From: Aquincola sp.
GTDB taxonomy: Bacteria > Pseudomonadota > Gammaproteobacteria > Burkholderiales > Burkholderiaceae_C
NCBI GenBank assembly: GCA_029884035.1
Contig: JAOUIM010000283.1
Location: forward strand, 1 to 5,297
DNA: 5,297 nucleotides
Direction: 5' to 3'
Shown here: piece by piece, positions 1 to 5,297 of the stretch
How positions within the stretch are numbered: position 1 is the first letter of the stretch
How the letters are laid out: every line of letters begins with the position of its first letter
Notes under the pieces: model-generated
Told to the model about the DNA's origin: nothing
The model's input: only the letters and a program-made list of their open reading frames with translations
The model's database searches: none
Made by a program: the position numbers and the translations under genes

Positions 1-1
1 C

Positions 2-844
2 GGCTGCAACTCGGTGATCGCCACGCGTGCGGCGTTGAAGCTCGGCGACTACGTCGTCACCGAAGCGGGGTTCGGCGCCGACCTCGGGGCCGAGAAGTTC
101 ATCGACATCAAGTGCCGCAAGGCGGGGCTGCGGCCCGACGTGGTGGTGCTGGTGGCCACCGTGCGTGCGCTCAAGTTCCACGGCGGCGTGGCGGTCGGCG
201 ACCTCGCCGTCGAGAACCTGAGCGCGCTGGAGAAGGGCATCGCCAACCTCGAGCGCCATCTGCACAACGTGCGGCAGCACTATGGCCTGCCCTGCGTGGT
301 GGCGGTCAATCGCTTCGAGGCCGACACCGCGGCCGAACTCGCGCTGCTGCAGCGCAAGGCCGCGCACCACGACGCACCGGTCGTGGTCGCCAGCCATTGG
401 GCCGAAGGCGGCGCAGGTGCCGAGGCGCTGGCACGCGTGGTGGTCGAAACGATCGAGCGCGTGCCGGGCGATTTGCACTTCGTCTACGACGATGCCGACC
501 CGCTGTGGGAGAAGGTGGTCAAGATCGCGACCCGGATCTACGGCGCCTCGGAGGTGACCGCCGACAGCAAGGTGCGCACGCGCATCCGCGAGTTGCAGGC
601 CGAGGGCTACGGCCACTACCCGGTGTGCATCGCCAAGACGCAGTACTCCTTCTCCACCGACCCGTTGCTGCGTGGTGCGCCCAGCGGCCACGTGCTCAAC
701 ATCCGCGAGGTGCGCCTGGCCGCCGGCGCCCAGTTCGTCGTCATGGTGTGCGGCGACGTGATGACGATGCCGGGCCTGCCGAAGGTGCCATCGGCCGCGC
801 AGATCGACGTCACCGACGACGGACGGATCGTCGGGCTGTTCTAG
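2..844 (+). CDS. fhs: Formate--tetrahydrofolate ligase (10-formyl-THF synthetase), C-terminal half, 5' end outside window
   Basis: This cytosolic enzyme of one-carbon metabolism joins formate to tetrahydrofolate using ATP, giving 10-formyl-THF for purine and initiator formyl-Met synthesis. The frame is open from base 2, so the gene runs in from the left; about 280 residues are visible of the usual roughly 550-560. The ATP-binding P-loop half lies outside. Visible landmarks, numbered from the first visible codon, are GCNS at 1-4, EAGFGADLGAEKF at about 21-33, and VATVRALKFHGG at 51-62, which fits the second family signature exactly. GLPCVVAVNRF follows, then GYGHYPVCIAKTQYSFSTDP, and finally CGDVMTMPGLPKVP close to the C-terminus. 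The reading frame ends at TAG 842-844 with no frameshift or missing motif. The GTG at base 14 is an internal valine, not a start. The next gene is on the same strand after 92 bases. The identification is very secure. Confidence 0.97.
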   Translation, partial: GCNSVIATRAALKLGDYVVTEAGFGADLGAEKFIDIKCRKAGLRPDVVVLVATVRALKFHGGVAVGDLAVENLSALEKGIANLERHLHNVRQHYGLPCVVAVNRFEADTAAELALLQRKAAHHDAPVVVASHWAEGGAGAEALARVVVETIERVPGDLHFVYDDADPLWEKVVKIATRIYGASEVTADSKVRTRIRELQAEGYGHYPVCIAKTQYSFSTDPLLRGAPSGHVLNIREVRLAAGAQFVVMVCGDVMTMPGLPKVPSAAQIDVTDDGRIVGLF

Positions 845-847
845 GCA

Positions 848-869
848 GCGGGCACGGCCCGCACGTGCC
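848..869 (+). terminator. Possible 3' hairpin after fhs, with two alternative pairings
   Basis: Four bases after the fhs stop, GCGGGC (848-853) can pair with GCCCGC (857-862) over a 3-base loop. Alternatively GGCACG (851-856) can pair with CGTGCC (864-869) over a 7-base loop. Both stems are perfect, and they share bases, so only one can form at a time. There is no T-run after either, so this is not a canonical intrinsic terminator. It may only stabilise a 3' end or be chance in GC-rich DNA. Confidence 0.3.
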
Positions 870-936
870 GCCACGACCCACGCTGCACAATTGCGTGCGC
901 ACCTGCACGACCGTCGATTCAATCGCCGCCACTCAC

Positions 937-1428
937 GTGAAATCCATCCGTGATCTCAACGCACCGCCGCACGTCGTGGGCATGGTCGAGGCGATCATCG
1001 TGCGCGGGCCGTCGCGGGAACGGGCGCGAAGGATCGCGGTCACGACGGCAGTGGCCGGCATCGGCCTGGCGGACGATCGCCTGGGCCAGCGCGGCGAGGC
1101 CGAACTGTCAACGCGCCAGGTCACGCTGATCCAGGCCGAGCATCTGCCCGTGATCGCGCAACTGGCGCGTGCCGACACGGTCGACCCCGTCGGGCTGCGC
1201 CGCAATCTCGTCGTCTCGGGCATCAACCTGTTGGCATTGAAGAACGCGCGACTGAAAGTGGGCGATGCGCTGCTGGAGATCGTCGGCCCGTGCCAGCCCT
1301 GCTCGCGCATGGAAGAAGCCATTGGCGCCGGCGGCTATGCCGCGATGCGAGGGCATGGGGGCATGACTGCCCGCGTCATCGTCGGCGGTCGGATCCGCGA
1401 GGGCGATCCGGTGCGTGCGGCGCCGTAG
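937..1428 (+). CDS. Small stand-alone MOSC-domain protein
   Basis: A 163-residue single-domain protein of the MOSC (molybdenum cofactor sulfurase C-terminal) fold. Family members bind or handle molybdenum cofactor or sulfur; the substrate of this subgroup is not something I can name. No signal peptide or membrane segment is visible, so it is probably cytosolic. Family features are GIGLADDR (41-48), RQVTLIQAEHLPVI (60-73), RRNLVVSGINLLALK (88-102), a GPCQPCSRME stretch (117-126) carrying Cys119 and Cys122, and GYAAMRGHGGMTARV (133-147). The length fits small MOSC proteins. I chose GTG at 937 because the resulting MKSIRDL opening resembles the start of related proteins as I remember them; ATG at 982 would give 148 residues and would also keep the whole core. 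No clear Shine-Dalgarno sequence precedes 937, so the start is uncertain. It lies 92 bases after fhs on the same strand and could be co-transcribed by read-through. Confidence 0.88.
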   Translation: MKSIRDLNAPPHVVGMVEAIIVRGPSRERARRIAVTTAVAGIGLADDRLGQRGEAELSTRQVTLIQAEHLPVIAQLARADTVDPVGLRRNLVVSGINLLALKNARLKVGDALLEIVGPCQPCSRMEEAIGAGGYAAMRGHGGMTARVIVGGRIREGDPVRAAP

Positions 1429-1443
1429 TGCAGGAGCAGGCCG

Positions 1444-1467
1444 GTCGGCGCTGCGCGGAGCGCCGAC
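1444..1467 (+). terminator. Perfect 9-bp stem hairpin after the MOSC gene
   Basis: GTCGGCGCT (1444-1452) pairs perfectly with AGCGCCGAC (1459-1467) around a 6-base GCGCGG loop, starting 16 bases after the MOSC stop codon. Position and stem strength suit a transcription end, but no T-tract follows, so intrinsic termination is doubtful. It is the strongest stem I found between genes. Confidence 0.42.
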
Positions 1468-1589
1468 GGCGGCATCCTCGTGTCCCGTCAGGACTCGCCA
1501 CGTCGTCGCGGACGTGTCCTCTCACCATGAACTGCAACAACGAGTCTGCGACGCGGATCGGCGTCTCGACCGGGGCGGGTCGCTCGACA

Positions 1590-1604
1590 GTAACGTTATG
1601 TTAC
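1590..1604. promoter_or_regulatory. AT-rich inverted repeat, candidate operator or promoter element
   Basis: GTAAC (1590-1594) and GTTAC (1600-1604) form a perfect inverted repeat with a 5-base spacer. Nested inside is the 8-base palindrome TAACGTTA (1591-1598). This is the most AT-rich spot in an otherwise GC-rich gap, 117 bases before the ATG at 1722. A two-fold symmetric site of this size fits a dimeric repressor or activator. TATGTT (1597-1602) matches a -10 box at 4 of 6 positions, but no -35 box stands at the right distance. I cannot name the regulator. Confidence 0.35.
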
Positions 1605-1721
1605 AAGTCAGCCGCGCACGAAGATCGGCGAGCGGGTACCTTGGCGCTGTCTGTGACGGCATCCCGCCTGTTTTCCCGCTGGACCTCACCCAGAGCGCTG
1701 CCGCACACTGAGAGCCTCGCC

Positions 1722-2501
1722 ATGTACTTCGCCAAGACGCTTCCCGTGGTCATGCCGACGCCGGTCCTGCTGACCGACGTGGTCACCACGATTGGGAGCG
1801 ACGCGGCCTCGGCGCTGCGGCCCTTGTTGACGCTTCAGCCGATGTCGACGCTGCAGCCATCGTCGACGATGGGCCCGTCGACGCTCAGTCCTTCGCTGCT
1901 GTCCGATCTGCAGCGCTTCGCGGACGAGGAGTGCGAGACGGACCTGCTGCCCGTCCTCGCCGCGAGCGTAAGGCATGCGAAGGCTCTGGCGATGGAGTTG
2001 CACCTCGGCGAGGCCGACGTCATGCTGCTGGTGTTCCCGCGCGAGCAGACCTTCCGATGCAGCCTCGATCTGTGCGCCCTCCCGCCCGAGGCGACGACAC
2101 GGCTGCGTCTGGTGCGAGTCGGTCCCGTTCTCGAGAGCCAGTCACAAGCCACGGCCGACGCGGCGACGCCCCATGTCGGCATCCTGGCCAAGATCCTGTG
2201 GCTGCTCGCGCTGCATGGCGCCCGTGACGAACTGCTCCCGGAGATCGCTGGCCCAGTGCGCTACCGCTTGGCGCCCGGGGTGCCACTGCGGTCGCTGCCG
2301 ATGGACCCCTGGATCCAGCCGCTGTTGCAGGGCCTTCGCGGCGAACCGGCGACGATCGAGGAACTGGACACGCCGACGGAATTGGCGCGCGCACGGGCGC
2401 GGCGCCTGTTGAACGCGATCTATCTGCAGGGGCGCCTGATGGTCACGCGGTCGCTGCCGATGCAGCGACGCCCCTCGGTCACGCGCAGGTCGGCGCGCTG
2501 A
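1722..2501 (+). CDS. Uncharacterised 259-residue protein with N-terminal short repeat
   Basis: I do not recognise a named family. The frame has good coding character (strong third-position G/C) and ends at TGA 2499-2501. The protein seems cytosolic: no transmembrane run is clear, and the start MYFAKTLPVVMPTP lacks a signal peptide. Residues 36-57 carry four degenerate copies of an S-T-L-x-P unit and look like a flexible linker. Residues 60-135 look like an alpha/beta domain: a helix, then MELHLGEADVMLLVFPRE and a Cys-containing FRCSLDLCAL. Residues 152-245 are helical, with LAKILWLLALHGARDELLPEI followed by a stretch ending in ARRLLNAIYLQGRLMVTRS. That ending resembles the last helix and wing of a winged-helix domain, which is inference only. 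The tail is basic (RRPSVTRRSAR). I chose ATG 1722, with a weak GAGAG about 9 bases upstream; ATG 1527 in frame is a less likely alternative. It converges with the kinase gene downstream. Confidence 0.75.
   Translation: MYFAKTLPVVMPTPVLLTDVVTTIGSDAASALRPLLTLQPMSTLQPSSTMGPSTLSPSLLSDLQRFADEECETDLLPVLAASVRHAKALAMELHLGEADVMLLVFPREQTFRCSLDLCALPPEATTRLRLVRVGPVLESQSQATADAATPHVGILAKILWLLALHGARDELLPEIAGPVRYRLAPGVPLRSLPMDPWIQPLLQGLRGEPATIEELDTPTELARARARRLLNAIYLQGRLMVTRSLPMQRRPSVTRRSAR
1827..1892 (+). repeat. In-frame degenerate tandem repeat (two 18-base units, two 15-base units)
   Basis: Four consecutive units start with TTGACG or TCGACG: 1827-1844, 1845-1862, 1863-1877 and 1878-1892. They encode LTLQPM, STLQPS, STMGP and STLSP. 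Unit length stays a multiple of three, so the frame is kept. Similarity holds at both DNA and protein level, which points to local duplication followed by divergence inside the gene. Confidence 0.55.
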
Positions 2502-2506
2502 GCGTT

Positions 2507-2526
2507 CTGCCCGGCATCGCGGGCGG
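2507..2526. terminator. Hairpin between convergent genes, candidate bidirectional terminator
   Basis: In the 31-base gap between the two convergent stop codons, bases 2507-2513 pair with 2520-2526 in a 7-bp stem around a 6-base loop. All pairs are Watson-Crick except one U-G pair read on the + strand. The location is ideal for ending both transcripts, yet neither strand has a T-run behind the stem, so it may work weakly or with Rho. Confidence 0.4.
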
Positions 2527-2532
2527 CTAGCG

Positions 2533-4803
2533 TCAATCGTCCGGTGCGATCTCGGCGCGGTGGCGGCTGGCCTGGCCGGTGTGTGGCGGCCGCAGCCATT
2601 GCGCCAGCTTCGCGTACAGAACTTGCGGCTCGACCGGCTTCGTGGCGAAGTCGTTCATTCCCGCGGCCAGACAACGCTCGCGGTCCTCCCGTCGCGCATT
2701 GGCGGTCATCGCGATCACCGGCAGATGCATCAGTGCTTCCTGGGATCGGATCCAGCGCGCGACTTCCACGCCGTCGACATGGGGCATCTGCATGTCCAGC
2801 AGGACGCCATCGAACGGCTGCGTGACGAGCATCCTCATGGCCTCGCGGCCATCGCTGGCGACACAGACCTCGACGCCGACGCGCTCCAGCAGCAAGGTGG
2901 CAACCAGCTGGTTGAGCGCGTCGTCCTCGGCCACCAGGATTCGACGGCCGGCCAGGCGCTTGGCGGCCTCGTCCTGATCGGCCTGATCGAGGGGGCGCGT
3001 CACCGCCGTTTCGCCGGCAGCAGCTTTCCTGAACCTGCCGGTGAACCAGAAGTTGCTGCCCACGCCTGGCGTGCTGTCGACGCCGACCTCGCCGCCAAAC
3101 AGCTCGGCAAGCCGCTTGCTGATGGCCAGGCCCAGGCCCGTCCCGCCAAAACGCCGGGTGGTCGAGTTGTCGCCCTGCTGGAACACCTGGAACAGCCCCT
3201 GCATGGTCTGTGGTGTCATGCCGATGCCGGTGTCCCGGACATCGACGCGAATGCGGCACTCGTCGACCTGGTCTTCGATGACGGTGATGCTCACGACGAC
3301 GCCACCGCGTTCGGTGAACTTGATCGCGTTGGTCAGGTAGTTGGTCAGCACCTGCCCCACGCGCAGCGGGTCTCCGAGCAACGGCTGCGCAGCCGCCGGC
3401 TCGATGTTGAATTCGAGCGACAAATGCTTGGCCTGCGCCAAGCCGGCGATGTGGCTCTGCGCGGCCTGCGCCACACTGGTGAAGTCGAAGCGAACCTGCT
3501 CGAGGTCGATCTTTCCCGCCTCGATCTTCGACATGTCGAGGATGCCCTGAATGAGGGCCAGCAGGCGGTCGCCCGACGATCGGATCTTTTCCAGGTGGTC
3601 GCGCTGCTGATCATCCTGCGCGGACATCTGGGCCAGGTGTGAGAGTCCGATGACGCTGTTCAGCGGCGTGCGGATCTCATGGCTCATGTTGGCCAGGAAC
3701 TCGCTCTTCGCACGGCTCGCGGCCTGTGCGGCATCGGTGGCCAGAGCGAGTTCGTGCGTGCGTTCCCGCACCCGCATTTCCAGTTCGGCTTCTCTTTGTC
3801 GCAGCAGCCGCTCGGTCGCGATCAACCGATCGCGCTCCTGGAGCAGCAGGCCCTGACGCAGCGCGGCCATCGCGACCACCACCGCGCTGCCGAACGCCAC
3901 CACGACGCGCGTGGTCTGGTTCTCGCCCGCGAGATTCGACAGGATGATGCCCCCGGCGGCCACCAGCACCAGCAGCAACGGAAGCAGGCGCAGCACGCCC
4001 TCGCACAGCCGGTCCCACCGCGCGTCGACCACCGGCTGCAGGCGATGCATCCCGGCGCCGGCACCAACCAGCAGCACGACCCACGAAAAGGCGATGTTCA
4101 GCCAGTCTCCATCCGCGGTCTGATCGGCCAGGAAGCGCAGGTTCCAGACCATCCAGCAGATCGCAAAGGCGATCGATGACAGCGGCAAGAGTAGGGCGCG
4201 CGGATCCGGTCTTGCCCGCAGTGTCAGGACAAGGATCAGGCCGAGACATCCGGGTGCCATCAGCCCCAGCGGGTAGGCGGCCAGGACGAGAATCTGGAGC
4301 AGGCTGTAGTTGCCCTGTCGAGGCAGGAACAGCGTCATGGTGCCGACCAGCACCGCAACCAGTGTCACCAGCGCATCCAGCCGGGCGGTCTGCCAGACGG
4401 CCGCGGGCAGGCGATCGCGGCCGATGCGCCACATGCCCACCGCGATCGCCGGCCCCAGCCCCAGATAGAAGAGATCCGTGGGGCCGGGGAACGGCAGCCA
4501 GCCAATCGTCGACTGGACATCCCAGAGCAACTGGCCCACCGTCTGGGACACCGTTCCCGCGAGGAACCAGCCGGCCGCGCTGCGATCGGTCCCACCGCGC
4601 GCCGACAGGTAGCCGCGCCAGGCGAACAGCGCACCTGCCGCGGATCCCGCGGTCCAATGGATGTTGTCGAACAGCGCGGCGGACGATGCGCCGGCAGTCC
4701 GAGCGCCGATGCAGCCGATCAGCAGCAAACCGACCAGCGCAAAGACGGCCAATGCAAATGGCGTCGACGAGACGCTGGCCGTTGTGGTGCCCGGGTGGCG
4801 CAT
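2533..4803 (-). CDS. Membrane-bound hybrid sensor histidine kinase (HisKA-HATPase-REC)
   Basis: A 756-residue inner-membrane sensor that should autophosphorylate on histidine and pass the phosphate to its own receiver. Residues 1-316 hold about eight to ten hydrophobic segments (for example 15-33, 77-95, 142-160, 168-195, 206-224, 235-252, 271-290, 298-316) with a conserved-looking LPFPGPTDLFYLG at 103-115. I cannot name this sensor domain. A charged coiled coil (about 318-366) leads to HisKA with the H-box SEFLANMSHEIRTP and phospho-acceptor His375. The ATPase domain shows an N-box near Asn488-Asn492, the G1 box DTGIGM (524-529) and the G2 box GGTGLGL (553-559). The receiver (about 621-740) has the acidic EDD at 626-628, acceptor Asp670, Thr700 and Lys722. 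All catalytic residues are present. No HPt domain follows, and no response regulator lies beside it. ATG at 4803 is the only good start; a weak AAGG sits just 2 bases before it. Confidence 0.95.
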   Translation of the reverse strand: MRHPGTTTASVSSTPFALAVFALVGLLLIGCIGARTAGASSAALFDNIHWTAGSAAGALFAWRGYLSARGGTDRSAAGWFLAGTVSQTVGQLLWDVQSTIGWLPFPGPTDLFYLGLGPAIAVGMWRIGRDRLPAAVWQTARLDALVTLVAVLVGTMTLFLPRQGNYSLLQILVLAAYPLGLMAPGCLGLILVLTLRARPDPRALLLPLSSIAFAICWMVWNLRFLADQTADGDWLNIAFSWVVLLVGAGAGMHRLQPVVDARWDRLCEGVLRLLPLLLVLVAAGGIILSNLAGENQTTRVVVAFGSAVVVAMAALRQGLLLQERDRLIATERLLRQREAELEMRVRERTHELALATDAAQAASRAKSEFLANMSHEIRTPLNSVIGLSHLAQMSAQDDQQRDHLEKIRSSGDRLLALIQGILDMSKIEAGKIDLEQVRFDFTSVAQAAQSHIAGLAQAKHLSLEFNIEPAAAQPLLGDPLRVGQVLTNYLTNAIKFTERGGVVVSITVIEDQVDECRIRVDVRDTGIGMTPQTMQGLFQVFQQGDNSTTRRFGGTGLGLAISKRLAELFGGEVGVDSTPGVGSNFWFTGRFRKAAAGETAVTRPLDQADQDEAAKRLAGRRILVAEDDALNQLVATLLLERVGVEVCVASDGREAMRMLVTQPFDGVLLDMQMPHVDGVEVARWIRSQEALMHLPVIAMTANARREDRERCLAAGMNDFATKPVEPQVLYAKLAQWLRPPHTGQASRHRAEIAPDD

Positions 4804-5007
4804 GGCCTTGCATTGTCGGCGATGGATCGCGGTGCGTGTCGCGGGTCAGGGCCGAGCGCGGCCGCGAGCGGCCAATGCCAGTCGATGTCGCAACTTCGTC
4901 ACGGTCGAGACGGCAACGCCCAGGACCGGGGCGTCGTCATGAGATGCAGATTCTTCGTTGCAGGCGGCTGCAAAGAGGCGGCACCGGGAACGGCCGTCGC
5001 GGACCGC
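4804..5007. other. Gap between the TPR gene and the kinase gene
   Basis: These 204 bases should hold the 3' end of the TPR transcript and the promoter of the kinase, both read on the - strand. I see no RNA gene, no convincing small gene and no well-formed -35/-10 pair. Besides the inverted repeat at 4958-4973, the only structure is a 10-base CGCGGCCGCG palindrome at 4857-4866, which is expected by chance in such GC-rich DNA. Confidence 0.5.
4958..4973 (-). terminator. Short perfect inverted repeat downstream of the TPR gene
   Basis: TTGCAG (4958-4963) and CTGCAA (4968-4973) are perfect complements around a 4-base GCGG spacer. On the - strand it lies 34 bases past the TPR stop codon and 154 bases before the kinase start. 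It could be a small 3' hairpin or a protein-binding site. There is no T-run after it, and 6-bp arms are short. Confidence 0.25.
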
Positions 5008-5297
5008 TCAGGTCCTGTTCTTCTCGTCGTCCTGCAGTTTCCGTTCGAGCAGCGGAATCATCTGCGCCGGCCCCGCCAGATTCGGATTGACCTTGACCGC
5101 ACGGCGGAAGAATTCGAGCGCACGATGCAGATCACCCCGAAGCAGGTGGATCTGCCCGGCGCCGGCCAGTGCGCCGAAGTGATCGGGATTGCGCTTGAAG
5201 ACCTCGTCGCAGTCCCGCAACGACCGCTCGTTCTCGCCGCGCAGGAAGTAGATCGTCGCGCGCTTGTTCCAGCCCTCGGCGAAGGCGGGCTTGCGGC
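5008..5297 (-). CDS. TPR (tetratricopeptide repeat) protein, C-terminal end, 5' end outside window
   Basis: The - strand frame is open from the right edge to TGA at 5008-5010, so the N-terminal part and the true start lie outside; the TTG at 5220 is an internal leucine. The visible 95 residues hold two TPR units, helix-turn-helix repeats that bind partner proteins. Unit one spans about 6-39 (AEGWNKRATIYFLRG, then ERSLRDCDEVFKRNPDH). Unit two spans about 39-73 (HFGALAGAGQIHLLRGDLHRALEFFRRAVKVNPNL). Both show the usual Trp/Leu-Gly-Tyr/His-Ala-Pro spacing. A last helix with charged tail (LLERKLQDDEKNRT) caps the array. No enzymatic motif is visible, and the partner cannot be inferred. The next gene on this strand, the kinase, begins 204 bases on, so a shared operon is possible but not indicated. 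Confidence 0.87.
   Translation of the reverse strand, partial: RKPAFAEGWNKRATIYFLRGENERSLRDCDEVFKRNPDHFGALAGAGQIHLLRGDLHRALEFFRRAVKVNPNLAGPAQMIPLLERKLQDDEKNRT

Larger units (their letters stand above)
1429..1721. other. Non-coding gap between the MOSC gene and the unassigned gene
   Basis: These 293 bases hold the 1444-1467 hairpin and the AT-rich element at 1590-1604. I see no RNA gene or convincing small gene. The + frame of the downstream gene stays free of stops right through the gap, and an in-frame ATG at 1527 could extend that protein to 324 residues. The extra residues look like random GC-rich translation (mixed Arg, Ser, Cys and Thr without hydrophobic pattern), so I treat the stretch as untranslated. 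Confidence 0.55.

Noticed and set aside
891..921. Possible promoter (TTGCGT with a GATTCA) in front of the MOSC gene
   Set aside because: The -35 half is fair, but the -10 half matches poorly and the 19-base spacing is off, so it cannot be supported.
112..1428. A long + frame running through fhs into the MOSC gene, which would give a 438-residue protein
   Set aside because: The part overlapping fhs is arginine/glycine-rich shadow translation of a clearly real gene in another frame; only the segment from about 937 has MOSC family character.
1567..1582. CGACC-N6-GGTCG inverted repeat just before the AT-rich element
   Set aside because: Five-base GC-rich arms are expected often by chance at this base composition.
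1527..1721. N-terminal extension of the unassigned protein from ATG 1527
   Set aside because: The added 65 residues lack coding-like composition, and the stretch contains the AT-rich palindrome. Not fully excluded, since no stop codon interrupts it.
2560..3642. A 360-residue open frame on the + strand opposite the histidine kinase
   Set aside because: It is antisense to the HisKA, ATPase and receiver domains, which show all expected motifs. Long antisense frames are common in GC-rich genes, and the translation has no recognisable domain.
4176..5090. A 304-residue + strand open frame covering the kinase N-terminus and the gap to the TPR gene
   Set aside because: The product is rich in Arg, Pro and Ser without structure, and it overlaps the membrane domain of the kinase and the TPR end in antisense.
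1..5297. Mobile elements, CRISPR arrays, tRNA or rRNA genes, phage or defence genes
   Set aside because: No terminal repeats, transposase or integrase motifs, spacer-repeat arrays or RNA gene signatures were seen on either strand.

Overview
The window is high-GC DNA with strong G/C preference at third codon positions. The proteins look like those of a free-living betaproteobacterium, probably of the order Burkholderiales. That assignment rests on remembered protein resemblance (the MOSC and TPR proteins in particular) and on base composition; I ran no search. Nothing suggests phage, plasmid, insertion sequence, CRISPR or rRNA/tRNA content. It reads as an ordinary chromosomal stretch.

Layout. 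The left part runs on the + strand. It holds the C-terminal half of formate--tetrahydrofolate ligase (2-844, cut by the left edge), a 92-base gap, a small MOSC-domain protein (937-1428), a 293-base gap with a strong hairpin and an AT-rich palindromic element, and a 259-residue protein I cannot assign to a named family (1722-2501). The right part runs on the - strand. It holds a 756-residue membrane-bound hybrid histidine kinase (4803-2533), convergent with the unassigned gene across only 31 bases, then a 204-base gap and the C-terminal end of a TPR protein (5297-5008, cut by the right edge).

How the genes relate. There is no clear single pathway. fhs serves one-carbon metabolism (10-formyl-THF). 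The MOSC protein belongs to a molybdenum-cofactor-related fold family. The hybrid kinase has no adjacent response regulator or separate HPt gene, so it is an orphan here and its output must lie elsewhere. The TPR protein is probably a protein-interaction module of unknown partner. Spacing permits read-through from fhs into the MOSC gene, but there is no tight operon in the window.

I found no convincing undescribed system. The items most worth a second look are the unassigned 259-residue protein with its in-frame short repeat, the AT-rich palindrome in front of it, and the multi-pass sensor domain of the orphan kinase.
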